DNA from: Phycisphaeraceae bacterium
Lineage (GTDB): Bacteria; Planctomycetota; Phycisphaerae; Phycisphaerales; Phycisphaeraceae
NCBI GenBank assembly: GCA_020848195.1
Contig: JADLAP010000119.1
Coordinates: 1 to 64,000, forward strand
DNA: 64,000 bases
Direction of reading: 5' to 3'
Under the pieces are notes generated by a model that worked only from the letters and a program-made list of their open reading frames with translations, was not told the DNA's origin and did no database searches. This document shows, piece after piece, positions 16,637 to 25,161 of this stretch (position 1 is the stretch's first letter; every line of letters begins with the position of its first letter). Both the position numbers and the translations under genes were made by a program.

Positions 16637-18409
16637 TTACTTTGCTTTGTCGCCGGATTTGTCGGGGTTTTTGAGGATCGCCGCGCCGCCGAGGTTGCCG
16701 GTGGTGGCGTTGTCGAGGTCGGTCCAGAGCGTGCCTTCGCCGGCGTGGATGATGTTGACCTTCATGCTGGGATTGAGTTTCTTGGCCATTTCCCACAGGC
16801 CGTAGGCCGCGGGGTCGCCGAAGGCCTGGACTTTGAGTTCAAAGCCCTTGGCGCGTTCGCCTTCGACCATGGTCACCACGTCGGCGTCGGCCTTGCCCAG
16901 CGTGCGGGCCTTTTCCGCCTTCGTCGCCGCGATTTCCTGTTCGATCTGGGCCACCTGCTTGAGCGTCTCGGCCTGGATTTCCGCGACCTGCTTCTCCTGC
17001 TCGGCCTGGATTTCCGCCTTCAGCTTCGACGTCTCCTGCATCACCGTTTCCCGGCTCTGATCGATCATGCTCTGCTCGGTGTTCAGTTCGGCCTGCTTGC
17101 GGGCGGTGTTCTGCCGTTCCTTGTTGGTCAGGTCCTGCTCGCGGGCGGCGCTGGCGGCCTGAATGGGCGAGAGAATCTGATCGGGCACGTTGACGTGGCG
17201 GATCAGCGCGTTGTGGATCACGATCTTCTTGCCCGCCAGCGTGGCCTTGAGCGCTTCGGTCAGGTCGGTCTGGAACTTTTCACGTCCTTCACCGACGATG
17301 AAGTCCACCGCGCGGAAGGCCGAGCCTTTCAGCCTGGAGATCGAGAGAATCTGCGGCATGATGATGTTGTCCACCACGAGGGTCAGGTCGCCGTAGTCGC
17401 GGTAGATGCGGGAGAGGTCTTTGGCCATCAGCTCGAACTCGACGGTCATGTCGAGGCTGATCTGAAAGCCGTCGCGGGAGGGGAACTCGACGAACTGGGT
17501 GAGGACGAAACTGGGGCTGACGTCGGCCTGCTGGGGCGCGGCCTGGGGCATGGGCTTGCCCGCCACGCGGGCGGGCTTGGCGGCGGGCGCGGCGGCTTTT
17601 TGGTTCAGGAATCGCTTCTGCAGTTCCACCGCCTGCGACTGTTCCTTCACGTCGCGCAGCTGCTGCTGCACGTACTGATCCCGCTTCTCCAGTCGTTCGC
17701 GGAAGACATTGGAGGTTTGTTCGTCGAGGGCCTGGTTGGCGCTGAACATGACGCCCTTGGTGACCACTTCGGAGCCGATCTTGCCCAGCAGCGACACCTG
17801 GTTGACGCCGACTTCCAGCACATCGACTTTGTGCTGCTTGGGATTGATGTAGTACAGGCCGGGTTGAAGGACGTTGGCGCAGACGCCTTTCTGGCCCGGT
17901 CCGGCGAACTGGTCCTCGGCCACCGGCGTGCCGGAGAGCGAGGTGACGACGCCGACGTAGCCGATGGGAATGCTTACGGCGTCGACGAGATCGACCTCGT
18001 AGCCGTAGGGATTCATGCGGTATTTGCCCGGTCCCAGCACGTGGCGGCGAATGCCCTTCTGGCCTTCGTCGGCGAGGAATTCGCCGGTGGGTAGTTCCGT
18101 GCCGACCTTGGAGGTGACGATGCCGACCTTGCCGGGCGGCACCACGATCAGCGGTCGGATTTCATGCTCGAAGATCACCGGGTTGAGGAAATGTCGTCCT
18201 TCGCCGAGCACATCGGCGCGGACGCCTTTTTCGCCGGGTCCAGCCAGCAGCCGGCCCGGCGACAGCTCCGTGCCGGATTTCGACGTGATGATCGCCATGT
18301 ACTCCGGCGGCACATAGAACCGGCAGAAGAACCAGAGCCAGCCGCCATACGCGATGGCGAGAACGACCAACAGTTGCACGAGGCCGAGGATGATGGTTTT
18401 CGCTCTCAT
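16637..18409 (-). CDS. Membrane-anchored SPFH/band-7 protein B with N-terminal repeats
   Basis: A 590-residue protein. Residues 4-27 form one membrane helix followed by WFFCR. Residues about 33-195 hold three related units, each with a proline-led V-G-x-V-T-S strand, a G-(E/Q)-K-G turn and a V-L-x-P-G-x-Y-x-x-N-P block. Residues about 300-440 are an SPFH domain (SFVLTQFVEFPSRDGFQISL, DNIIMPQILSISRLKGSAFR). Residues about 440-545 are an Ala/Glu/Gln/Lys-rich coiled coil. The architecture resembles HflK/C-type cages and the shoulder-plus-repeat plan of major vault protein. Its ATG overlaps the stop of the partner gene (ATGA), so it is translated with it. Role inferred: a heteromeric membrane scaffold or protease regulator. 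Confidence 0.85.
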   Translation of the reverse strand: MRAKTIILGLVQLLVVLAIAYGGWLWFFCRFYVPPEYMAIITSKSGTELSPGRLLAGPGEKGVRADVLGEGRHFLNPVIFEHEIRPLIVVPPGKVGIVTSKVGTELPTGEFLADEGQKGIRRHVLGPGKYRMNPYGYEVDLVDAVSIPIGYVGVVTSLSGTPVAEDQFAGPGQKGVCANVLQPGLYYINPKQHKVDVLEVGVNQVSLLGKIGSEVVTKGVMFSANQALDEQTSNVFRERLEKRDQYVQQQLRDVKEQSQAVELQKRFLNQKAAAPAAKPARVAGKPMPQAAPQQADVSPSFVLTQFVEFPSRDGFQISLDMTVEFELMAKDLSRIYRDYGDLTLVVDNIIMPQILSISRLKGSAFRAVDFIVGEGREKFQTDLTEALKATLAGKKIVIHNALIRHVNVPDQILSPIQAASAAREQDLTNKERQNTARKQAELNTEQSMIDQSRETVMQETSKLKAEIQAEQEKQVAEIQAETLKQVAQIEQEIAATKAEKARTLGKADADVVTMVEGERAKGFELKVQAFGDPAAYGLWEMAKKLNPSMKVNIIHAGEGTLWTDLDNATTGNLGGAAILKNPDKSGDKAK

Positions 18410-20046
18410 GGCTGCACCGCCTTTCCCCCCGGAAGTGTTCCCCCAGGGACATTGCCCGGCGGCGGCGGGGCAAACGCTCTGATCCACGCGCCAAGCCCGG
18501 ATGGATCGTCGCCGGAGAGGATGGAGCCGATCTTCGGCGCGATGCGCTGGTACATCTCATACCGCGCGAGATTCATGCCCGAGCTGAACGCGCGGATCTG
18601 GCTGGCGATGACCGCCGCCTCGGCTTCGTTGCGAAGACGGATGACGTCCTGCTCGCCCTTGGCCTTGAACCGGATCGCCTCCGCCTGCGCTACCGCGGCT
18701 TCGGTCTCCAGCTTGGCCACCTCGCGGTCCTTGCTCGCCGCCAGCAGTTTGACCGCCATGTCCTGTTTGGCCTGGATCACCGCGCGAATCTTGGCGGTGT
18801 CCGACTGAACCTTGACCTTGCTCTGCTCGGCGAGCATTTCCTGTTTCGTCAGTTCCGCCTGAGAACGGGCCTGCTCGATCTGCTGCTCGAATTTTCTGGC
18901 GTCCTGCACCGCCACCTCGCGGTCTCGGATGATGCTGGCGATCTGGTCCGGCGGCGAAATGTTCCGCACCAGCACCGATTTCACCAGCACGCCCCATATC
19001 TTGCACCGGTCCACGAGGTGCTGCTGCAGATGGTCCTGAAACTGCTGCCGCGTTTCGCCGACGATGTAGCTCGTCGCCGGGCTTTTGCTGCCTTCGATCC
19101 GGCTGAATCCGCGCGCGCGGGGCAGAATCACCTTTTTCAAGATGTCTTCCAGGTCGCCCACGCGATGCGTCAGCTCGGCCGCCATCTCCGGCTGGACCGA
19201 CCATTCAATCGTGCCCTCGACGTGAACCGTGAAACCGTCGGCGGTGAGGAAGCTGATCGCATCCTCGCCGGCCATTTCAAATCGCCGGCTCTGCAGGTTC
19301 ACATCCACCACGGTGACCATGTACGGGTTGAGGTAGTACGTGCCGGGCGACAGCGTGCCTGCAAGAACGCCCTTGAAATTCCTGGGCACGGTGAAAAGGC
19401 CATTCTCGGCCCCCGCAGCGGATTCCTGCGTCGTCGGCGCTTTGGACACAATCCCCGGCGAACTGAGCATGTCTTTGCCCACGAGCGATGTCACAACGCC
19501 GACGCTGCCGGGCGGAATGGTGATGGCGTCGAAAAGCTGAATGTCATAGGCATAGGGATTGATGGCGTGCCGGCCGGGGCTGAGCACGTCGGCGATGATG
19601 CCCTTGTGCTGCTGCGAGGCTGGGGTGTTGACGGGATCGGCGGCGAGGATCTGGCCGTCCGGCAGGTCCTGGCCGTACAGTCGGGTCAGCACGCCGAGCT
19701 TGCCCCCCGGTACGTCGGTGATCGGCACGACGCGCCACGACCAGGTGTACGGGTTGTAGAAGTACCGGCCCGGCAGCAGCACTTCAAGCTGAATGCCTTT
19801 CTGGCCCGGCTCCAGAGCGAGAATCTGGCCCGATGGAAGATCGCTTCCCGTCTTGCGGATCAGCACCGCGATCTGGTTCGCCCCCGGTTCGATCCGGCAG
19901 AAAAACCAGATCCAGAACGGCAACGCCACCAGCGCCGCGATGATGACCAGCCCGATGAAGCCCGACCACGCCCCCGCCGCGGTGATGTGGCGCGGGGTGA
20001 AACGTGGAAGGTTCATCCCACTGCGACCCGATCCCGAACTTGTCAT
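18406..20046 (-). CDS. Membrane-anchored SPFH/band-7 protein A with N-terminal repeats
   Basis: A 546-residue protein, first of a pair. The start at 20046 has GGGAGG 7 bases ahead. Residues about 26-50 are a membrane helix ending in WFFCR, exactly as in protein B. Residues about 51-245 carry three units with GQKGI/HKGI/FKGV turns and PGRYFYNPY, PGRHAINPY and PGTYYLNPY. An SPFH domain follows (TADGFTVHVEGTIEWSVQPE, KKVILPRARGFSRIEGSKSP), then a coiled coil (ILRNISPP-type end, FEQQIEQARSQAELTKQEML) and a Pro/Gly-rich tail. HflK/HflC-like pairing is inferred. The bases before it (20047-20186) separate it from the divergent sigma-factor gene. Confidence 0.85.
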   Translation of the reverse strand: MTSSGSGRSGMNLPRFTPRHITAAGAWSGFIGLVIIAALVALPFWIWFFCRIEPGANQIAVLIRKTGSDLPSGQILALEPGQKGIQLEVLLPGRYFYNPYTWSWRVVPITDVPGGKLGVLTRLYGQDLPDGQILAADPVNTPASQQHKGIIADVLSPGRHAINPYAYDIQLFDAITIPPGSVGVVTSLVGKDMLSSPGIVSKAPTTQESAAGAENGLFTVPRNFKGVLAGTLSPGTYYLNPYMVTVVDVNLQSRRFEMAGEDAISFLTADGFTVHVEGTIEWSVQPEMAAELTHRVGDLEDILKKVILPRARGFSRIEGSKSPATSYIVGETRQQFQDHLQQHLVDRCKIWGVLVKSVLVRNISPPDQIASIIRDREVAVQDARKFEQQIEQARSQAELTKQEMLAEQSKVKVQSDTAKIRAVIQAKQDMAVKLLAASKDREVAKLETEAAVAQAEAIRFKAKGEQDVIRLRNEAEAAVIASQIRAFSSGMNLARYEMYQRIAPKIGSILSGDDPSGLGAWIRAFAPPPPGNVPGGTLPGGKAVQP

Positions 20047-20186
20047 GTTGTCGCCTCCCAGGAGAATCACTCCAGCATACCCTTGGACGCACGAGGAGGA
20101 CAGTCGGTTCCCAGCCAAACTGAAAATGTCACGCATCGCCGTTGTTCATTTGACGGCCAGGCTGGTTCGGGTTTGAGTGGTCATTT

Positions 20187-20831
20187 ATGACGGACGGGTT
20201 GCTGGCGGAGATGTCGCGGGAAATGGACGCGGACCTGCTCGTGTACATGAGCATGTCGGCGGAGGATGCCGCGTCGGCGCAGGCGGCGTGGGAAACGCTG
20301 TATCGGCGTCATGTGCGTTATGTCTGGGCCGTATGCCGCCGGGCGTATGCCGATCTGCTTGGCGGCGACGAGGGCGCGGCCGACCTGGTTTCGGAAACAT
20401 TCCGACGCGCGTATGAGTTTGCCGGCACGTTCGACGCGCACGGCGTGCAGGATGTCCAGCGGCAGCAACGGATGGTGCGCGCGTGGCTGTGCCGGATCGC
20501 CCAGCGATTGGCTCAGGATGCGCTGCGCGGCCGGGCGCGGATGCCGACGGTTGCGATGGACCAAGAACCGCCTGCCGTGCCGGCCGAACCGGCAGATTCG
20601 CCGCGGGTCGTCCTGGCGCGGGAAGCGCTGGCGATGCTGTCGGAGAAGGAACAGATTGTGCTGCGGGCGACGATGCAGTGGTATCAGCCGCAGTCGCCTC
20701 ATCAGCGATTGCCCAACGACGTGTGCCGCGACATCGCGCAAACGCTGGGCACGACGCCGGAGAATCTGCGGCAGATTCGACGCCGTGCGATGGAAAAAGT
20801 CCGACATTATATGGAGGAACACAGGCGATGA
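20187..20831 (+). CDS. ECF-type RNA polymerase sigma factor
   Basis: A 214-residue sigma-70-family protein. Residues about 38-105 form region 2 (WETLYRRHVRYVWAVCRRAY, DLVSETFRRAYEFAGTF, then a run ending AWLCRIAQRLAQDALRGRAR). Residues about 150-210 form region 4 (LAMLSEKEQIVLRATMQWYQ, DVCRDIAQTLGTTPENLRQI, RRRAMEKVRHYME) with its helix-turn-helix. There is no region 1 or 3, as expected for the extracytoplasmic-function group. The insertion QWYQPQSPHQRLPND between the first region-4 helix and the recognition part is longer than usual. The stop overlaps the next start (ATGA). It heads a tightly packed six-gene run up to 24619, which it may transcribe itself. Confidence 0.88.
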   Translation: MTDGLLAEMSREMDADLLVYMSMSAEDAASAQAAWETLYRRHVRYVWAVCRRAYADLLGGDEGAADLVSETFRRAYEFAGTFDAHGVQDVQRQQRMVRAWLCRIAQRLAQDALRGRARMPTVAMDQEPPAVPAEPADSPRVVLAREALAMLSEKEQIVLRATMQWYQPQSPHQRLPNDVCRDIAQTLGTTPENLRQIRRRAMEKVRHYMEEHRR

Positions 20832-21163
20832 CCCCGCATCACGCCGACGAATCCGATGCGATGATCGAAGCGTTGACTGCCGCGGTCATGCGACAGTTGG
20901 GCTGGCTCGTGCCCATTCATGAAGACGACGTGGCGGACGACGTTGAGACGCCATTGCCGCCGTCGCTGGCTGAACCGGCCGGTGTGTGGGAGGGCCATGC
21001 GAAAGGCGGCACATTGCGACTGCCTCCGACGGAACAAGAGGATGAGCTTGATGTGGAAGCGGCTTTGCGTCGGGCGGCCCGGGAAGGCGGCACGATCAGC
21101 CCGGACGTGGCGGCCGCGATGCGCCGGGACCGCCGCGCCGCCGAGGGACGCCCGGAGTCCTGA
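20828..21163 (+). CDS. Small acidic protein in anti-sigma position
   Basis: A 111-residue protein that I do not recognise. It is soluble (no membrane helix) and acidic in the middle (IHEDDVADDVETPLPPSLAE, EQEDELDVEAALRRAAREGG), with a basic tail (MRRDRRAAEGRPE). Its start overlaps the sigma-factor stop by ATGA and its stop is 2 bases before the ImmA/IrrE gene. Second place after an ECF gene is where anti-sigma factors usually sit. The known zinc anti-sigma motif H-x3-C-x2-C is absent. A substrate of the downstream peptidase and inhibitor of the sigma factor is a hypothesis only. Confidence 0.72.
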   Translation: MTPHHADESDAMIEALTAAVMRQLGWLVPIHEDDVADDVETPLPPSLAEPAGVWEGHAKGGTLRLPPTEQEDELDVEAALRRAAREGGTISPDVAAAMRRDRRAAEGRPES

Positions 21164-21165
21164 GC

Positions 21166-22026
21166 ATGGCACGACGACTCATGATGCCGGTTCCAAGGCT
21201 GCGGCCGGCGCGGGTTCGGCAGATCGCCGAACTGGCCGAGGCTGTGGCGGAGGAGCACGCGCCGCCGTCGTCGTTCATCGATCCGATGGCCATTGCCGCC
21301 GCGCATGGCATCACGATCAGCCATGGCGATTACGGCGACGCGTTCGATGGTCTGCTGGAATGCGAAGCCGGACGGTTTCACATCTACTGCAATCGTGTTC
21401 GCTGCGGCGAGAGGGATGAACCCCGCGCCCGGTTCACGATGGCGCATGAACTTGGGCATTATTTCATTGATGAGCATCGCCACGCGATGCAGGCCGGCCG
21501 CGCGCCTGCGCATCCGTCGATGTGCGATTCGCTGTCGCCGCTGCTGTCGGAGCAGGAGGCGGACCTGTTCGCGGCGAACCTGCTCATGCCGCGCTGCCGG
21601 GTCATGGCGGCCAGAAGCAGGGCGGCCAGGGGGCTGCCCGGCGTCATGGTCCTGGCCCGACAGTTCGGCACGTCGCTGACCAGTGCCGCTCTGCGGTGGA
21701 CGGAACTCGACCTGTCGCCGTGCGCCGTCGTCAAATGGTCCTGGTCCGGTTATGCGTGGAAAACGCTCTCGGCCGCGGCGTTCGAGGCACGGTATCGCCG
21801 GACGGTGGAATGCCCGAAAAAGCTCGTGGACAACTCCGCCACCCGCCTGGCCCTGGATCATGCGCCGCTGCCGCCGCAGGGTTACTACCAGTCCGGGACC
21901 ACCGCCGCGACGTGGTTTGCCGGCGTGCGGATGGAAGACGACCGCAACGTCATTCTTGTGGAACAGGCGATTCCGCTGGGCAAGTTCGGCGTGCTGACGA
22001 TGCTGTCTGTCACGGATGGTCGTTGA
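21166..22026 (+). CDS. ImmA/IrrE-family metallopeptidase
   Basis: A 286-residue zinc peptidase of the ImmA/IrrE (COG2856) family. The catalytic H-E-x-x-H is HELGH at residues 94-98, within RFTMAHELGHYFIDEHRH. The third ligand region is SEQEADLFAANLLMP (about 128-142), the standard E-A-D-x-F-A-A-x-L-L-M-P block. The N-terminal helices (RQIAELAEAVAEEH) and DPMAIAAAHGITI are also typical. There is no fused XRE domain, unlike many relatives. Known members cleave a repressor to switch on stress or mobile-element genes (ImmR, DdrO). Here the neighbours suggest the 111-residue protein or the sigma factor as target. Confidence 0.9.
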   Translation: MARRLMMPVPRLRPARVRQIAELAEAVAEEHAPPSSFIDPMAIAAAHGITISHGDYGDAFDGLLECEAGRFHIYCNRVRCGERDEPRARFTMAHELGHYFIDEHRHAMQAGRAPAHPSMCDSLSPLLSEQEADLFAANLLMPRCRVMAARSRAARGLPGVMVLARQFGTSLTSAALRWTELDLSPCAVVKWSWSGYAWKTLSAAAFEARYRRTVECPKKLVDNSATRLALDHAPLPPQGYYQSGTTAATWFAGVRMEDDRNVILVEQAIPLGKFGVLTMLSVTDGR

Positions 22027-22032
22027 TCTGGT

Positions 22033-23034
22033 ATGCCGATCATTCGCGTGGAAGATCTGGTCAAGACGTACCGCGTATCCGAACGGCGGCCGGGGTTGAT
22101 CGGCGCGCTGACGGGACTGGTGCGGCGAAAGCATCGCATCGTCCGCGCACTGGACGGCGTGTCCTTCACCATCGAACCGGGCGAACTGGTCGGCTACATC
22201 GGCCCCAACGGCGCGGGCAAGAGCACCACGGTCAAAACGCTGGCCGGCATCCTCGTGCCCGACCGCGGCCGGGTGGAAGTGCTCGGCCGAACGCCGTGGA
22301 CGCAGCGCATCGCCCATGTCCGTCAGATCGGCGTGGTCTTCGGCCAGCGCACGCAACTGTGGTGGGATCTGCCCGTCATCGAGTCCTTCGACCTGCTGCG
22401 CGACATCTACCGGCTTGAAACCTCAAAATACCGGCATAAACGCGAGGAACTGACGCAACTGCTGGACCTTGGACCGCTGCTGGACACGCCGGTGCGGCAA
22501 CTGAGCCTGGGCCAGCGGATGCGCTGCGATCTGGCGGCGTCGCTGTTGCACGAACCGCCGCTGCTGTTTCTCGACGAACCGACCATCGGCCTGGATGCGG
22601 TGGCCAAGCTCGCCGTGCGGCAGGCTGTGCGAGACCTCAACCGGCGGCAGGGCGTCACCGTCATCCTCACCACGCACGACATGGACGACATTGAAGCCTT
22701 GTGTTCGCGGGTGATGGTGATCGGTCGCGGCCGGCTGCTCTGCGACGGCACGCTGGAGGAACTGCGGGCCAGAGTCAGCCGCCGGCGCCGGCTTATCGTG
22801 GACCTGGACTATCGCAACGGTCCGCTGGAACTGCCGAACGCCCAGCTCGTGCGGGAAGAGGGAACACGGGTGGAATACGCCTTTGACCCGCGGGAGATTT
22901 CGCCGGCGAAGTTGATCGCGCAAGTCGCCGGGCGTCATGCCGTGCGCGACCTGTTCGTCGAAAACCAGCCGATCGAGGAAGTGGTGTCGCGCCTGTACCG
23001 GCAACTGGAACCGGCGGAGGACGCGCCATGCTGA
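22033..23034 (+). CDS. ABC-2 type transporter, ATP-binding subunit (COG4586-like)
   Basis: A 333-residue ABC ATPase. Walker A is GPNGAGKST (57-65), the signature LSLGQ (157-161) and Walker B LLFLDEP (177-183), with the switch His in ILTTHDMDDIEALC. The long N-terminal insertion before Walker A (RPGLIGALTGLVRRKHRIV) and the C-terminal extension (EISPAKLIAQVAGRHAVRDL) are features of the COG4586 group, which works with two six-helix permeases of the COG4587 and COG3694 type. It starts 7 bases after the peptidase stop and overlaps the first permease gene by 7 bases. It energises export or membrane extraction of an unknown substrate. Confidence 0.92.
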   Translation: MPIIRVEDLVKTYRVSERRPGLIGALTGLVRRKHRIVRALDGVSFTIEPGELVGYIGPNGAGKSTTVKTLAGILVPDRGRVEVLGRTPWTQRIAHVRQIGVVFGQRTQLWWDLPVIESFDLLRDIYRLETSKYRHKREELTQLLDLGPLLDTPVRQLSLGQRMRCDLAASLLHEPPLLFLDEPTIGLDAVAKLAVRQAVRDLNRRQGVTVILTTHDMDDIEALCSRVMVIGRGRLLCDGTLEELRARVSRRRRLIVDLDYRNGPLELPNAQLVREEGTRVEYAFDPREISPAKLIAQVAGRHAVRDLFVENQPIEEVVSRLYRQLEPAEDAPC

Positions 23035-23822
23035 AGCCCTATGCGGCAATCGGACTGACGTTGTTTCGCACACTGCTGCAGTACCGCGCGGCCGCGCTGG
23101 CTGCGTTATCCACGCAGATCGTCTTCGGCTGGATCATCGTGATGGTTTACGAGGCGTTGTACGCCTCGCGGCGCGGCGACGCGGGCATGCCGCTGGAACA
23201 GGTCATCACCTATGTGTGGCTGGGTCAGGCTTTCCTGGGCAATTTGCCGTGGGGTGTGGACAAAGCGGTGGCGGTGATGATGCGCGATGGATCGGTCGGC
23301 ATCGAACTGTGCAGGCCGGTGGATCTGTATACCGCGTGGTACGCTCGGCTGCTGGCGATCCGGATGGGGCCGACGCTGCTGCGGGCCGTGCCCATGTTCA
23401 TCCTGGCGATGCTGTTTTTCGGCATGAAACCGCCGGTATCCGTTGCCGGTGGCGCGGCGTTCGTCGTGGCCATGATCGGTGCCGTGGCCCTGTCCAGCGC
23501 GATCACCATGCTCGTGAACATCAGTCTGTTCTGGACGATCAATCCCTATGGCATGAGCACGATCATCGGCTCTCTGCTGGTGGTTTTCAGCGGTCAGGAC
23601 ATCCCCCTGCCGCTGATGCCGGGCTGGCTCCGGAGCATCAGCGAAATGCTGCCGTTCCGGGGCGTGGTGGACGTGCCGTTCCGGCTGTACACAGGACATC
23701 TGCCGGCCGGCGGGGCATGGCGGTTGCTCGCGTTCCAATGGATGTGGATCGCGGCGCTGGTGATCGGCGGTCGAGCGCTGATGCGTGCCGGCATGCGGCG
23801 GGTCGTGGTACAGGGGGGATAG
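23028..23822 (+). CDS. ABC-2 type transporter permease 1 (COG4587-like)
   Basis: A 264-residue integral membrane protein with about six hydrophobic segments, for example AALAALSTQIVFGWIIVMVY and FVVAMIGAVALSSAITMLVN. The block GSVGIELCRPVDLYTAWYAR is characteristic of the ABC2_membrane_6-type permeases, and the loop LRSISEMLPFRGVVDVPFRL is typical of the COG4587 half. The ATG at 23028 lies inside the end of the ATPase gene, so translation is coupled. It would pair with the next permease in a heterodimeric channel. Confidence 0.87.
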   Translation: MLKPYAAIGLTLFRTLLQYRAAALAALSTQIVFGWIIVMVYEALYASRRGDAGMPLEQVITYVWLGQAFLGNLPWGVDKAVAVMMRDGSVGIELCRPVDLYTAWYARLLAIRMGPTLLRAVPMFILAMLFFGMKPPVSVAGGAAFVVAMIGAVALSSAITMLVNISLFWTINPYGMSTIIGSLLVVFSGQDIPLPLMPGWLRSISEMLPFRGVVDVPFRLYTGHLPAGGAWRLLAFQWMWIAALVIGGRALMRAGMRRVVVQGG

Positions 23823-23827
23823 ACGAC

Positions 23828-24619
23828 ATGGCGTTCGACGCGATGCGTGTGTATTTCCGGTGCATTGGGGCGTCGCTGCGCGGCGAGATGCAGCATCGCG
23901 TGTCGTTTGCGCTGTACACGCTGGCGGCATTTGGCATGACATGCGTGGAGTTTTTCGCCATATGGGCGTTGTTCGATCATTTCGGCGCGCTGAAACAGTG
24001 GCGGTTCGCCGAAGTGGGGCTGTGCTGCGGCATGTCGTCGTGCGCGTTCGCCCTGGCGGGATTGCTCGCGCGCGGGTTTGACCGGTTTGATTTGCTGGTC
24101 CAGACGGGCGAGTTCGACCGCATCCTCCTGCGGCCAAGGACCACGGTGATGCAGTTGTTCGGGCGTGAATGGTATTGCATCAGACTCAGCCGCTTGACCC
24201 AGGGCCTGCTGGTGCTGGCGGGTTCCGCCGCGTGTCTGGACATCGCATGGTCGGCCGGCCTCGTGGCGGTCGTGTTTTGTTCCATTTTCGCGGGCATGCT
24301 GGTGTTCATCGGCCTGTTCATCCTGCAGGCGACGATGTGTTTCTGGACGGTGCAGACGCTGGAAATCATGAACTGCGTCACCGACGGCGGGAACTATGCC
24401 GCGCGGGTTCCGCTGACGGTGTATCGGCCTTGGATGCGGTGGTTTTTCACCATCATCGTGCCGCTGGCGTGCGTGAACCTCTGGCCTCTGGAGGCGGTGA
24501 CGGGAAGGACCACCAGCGCCTTGGCGTGGTGCGGGCCGGCGGTTGGCGCGGGATTTTTCGCGGTTTGCCTGAGCTTGTGGCGGCTCGGTGTCCGGCGGTA
24601 TCGGTCAACGGGAAGTTGA
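23828..24619 (+). CDS. ABC-2 type transporter permease 2 (COG3694-like)
   Basis: A 263-residue membrane protein with about six hydrophobic segments (FALYTLAAFGMTCVEFFAIW, VAVVFCSIFAGMLVFIGLFI, WFFTIIVPLACVNLWPLEAV). The blocks GEFDRILLRPRTTVMQLFG and FWTVQTLEIMNCVTDGGNYA fit the COG3694 permeases that partner COG4586/4587 proteins. It begins 5 bases after permease 1 and closes the six-gene run that starts with the sigma factor. The next gene is on the opposite strand, so the operon probably ends here. Confidence 0.87.
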   Translation: MAFDAMRVYFRCIGASLRGEMQHRVSFALYTLAAFGMTCVEFFAIWALFDHFGALKQWRFAEVGLCCGMSSCAFALAGLLARGFDRFDLLVQTGEFDRILLRPRTTVMQLFGREWYCIRLSRLTQGLLVLAGSAACLDIAWSAGLVAVVFCSIFAGMLVFIGLFILQATMCFWTVQTLEIMNCVTDGGNYAARVPLTVYRPWMRWFFTIIVPLACVNLWPLEAVTGRTTSALAWCGPAVGAGFFAVCLSLWRLGVRRYRSTGS

Positions 24620-24684
24620 CGGGACATGTTCCATGCCCTCAGGCCTCGACAACTCCGTCGCGGGGCTTGGGGAAAGGAACAACT

Positions 24685-25128
24685 TCAGTGCGAGCCGCAG
24701 CGGCGCTTGGTTCGCGCCGGCGAGGAAGGATTCTCCGCCGCGCAGGTGGGACACAGGCCGAGCATCGTCACCTCGTGGCCTTCGACCACGAAGCCGCCGG
24801 GAAGCACCGTGCCGTCGGGAATGGGCATCGAGCAGCCGGGCAGGTCGAACACCGCCTTGCACTTGCGACAACGGAAATGATGGTGATGCCCCAGGTTCGC
24901 CGCTTCGTACCGCACCTGCCCGTCCGTCAGCGTCACCGACCGGATTTCCCCGGCATCCAGCAGCAGCTTCACCGTGCGGTACACCGTGGCAATGCCCAGC
25001 GAAGGCATCCGGCCCTGTGCCCGCTGGTGCAACTCCTCCACCGTCAGCGGCCCGTGCGCGTCGTGGATGACTTCCTGCAGGGCCTTGCGCTGCGACGTCC
25101 GACGTTGTCCGAGAGGTGTCTTGTCCAT
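24685..25128 (-). CDS. Fur-family metalloregulator
   Basis: A 147-residue Fur/PerR/Zur-type repressor. Residues about 10-80 form the winged helix (RKALQEVIHDAHGPLTVEEL, SLGIATVYRTVKLLLDAGEI). The dimerisation part has HHHHFRCRKC (81-90) and CPTC (126-129); the two CxxC pairs form the structural zinc site and the His cluster belongs to the regulatory metal site. Subtype is not certain: the residues used to tell Fur from PerR or Zur are not decisive by eye. It stands between the ABC operon (converging) and the MgtC-like gene 33 bases upstream on the same strand. Confidence 0.92.
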   Translation of the reverse strand: MDKTPLGQRRTSQRKALQEVIHDAHGPLTVEELHQRAQGRMPSLGIATVYRTVKLLLDAGEIRSVTLTDGQVRYEAANLGHHHHFRCRKCKAVFDLPGCSMPIPDGTVLPGGFVVEGHEVTMLGLCPTCAAENPSSPARTKRRCGSH

Positions 25129-25161
25129 GATGAGGAAAGTGTAGCGTGAATCAGCCCGCGA

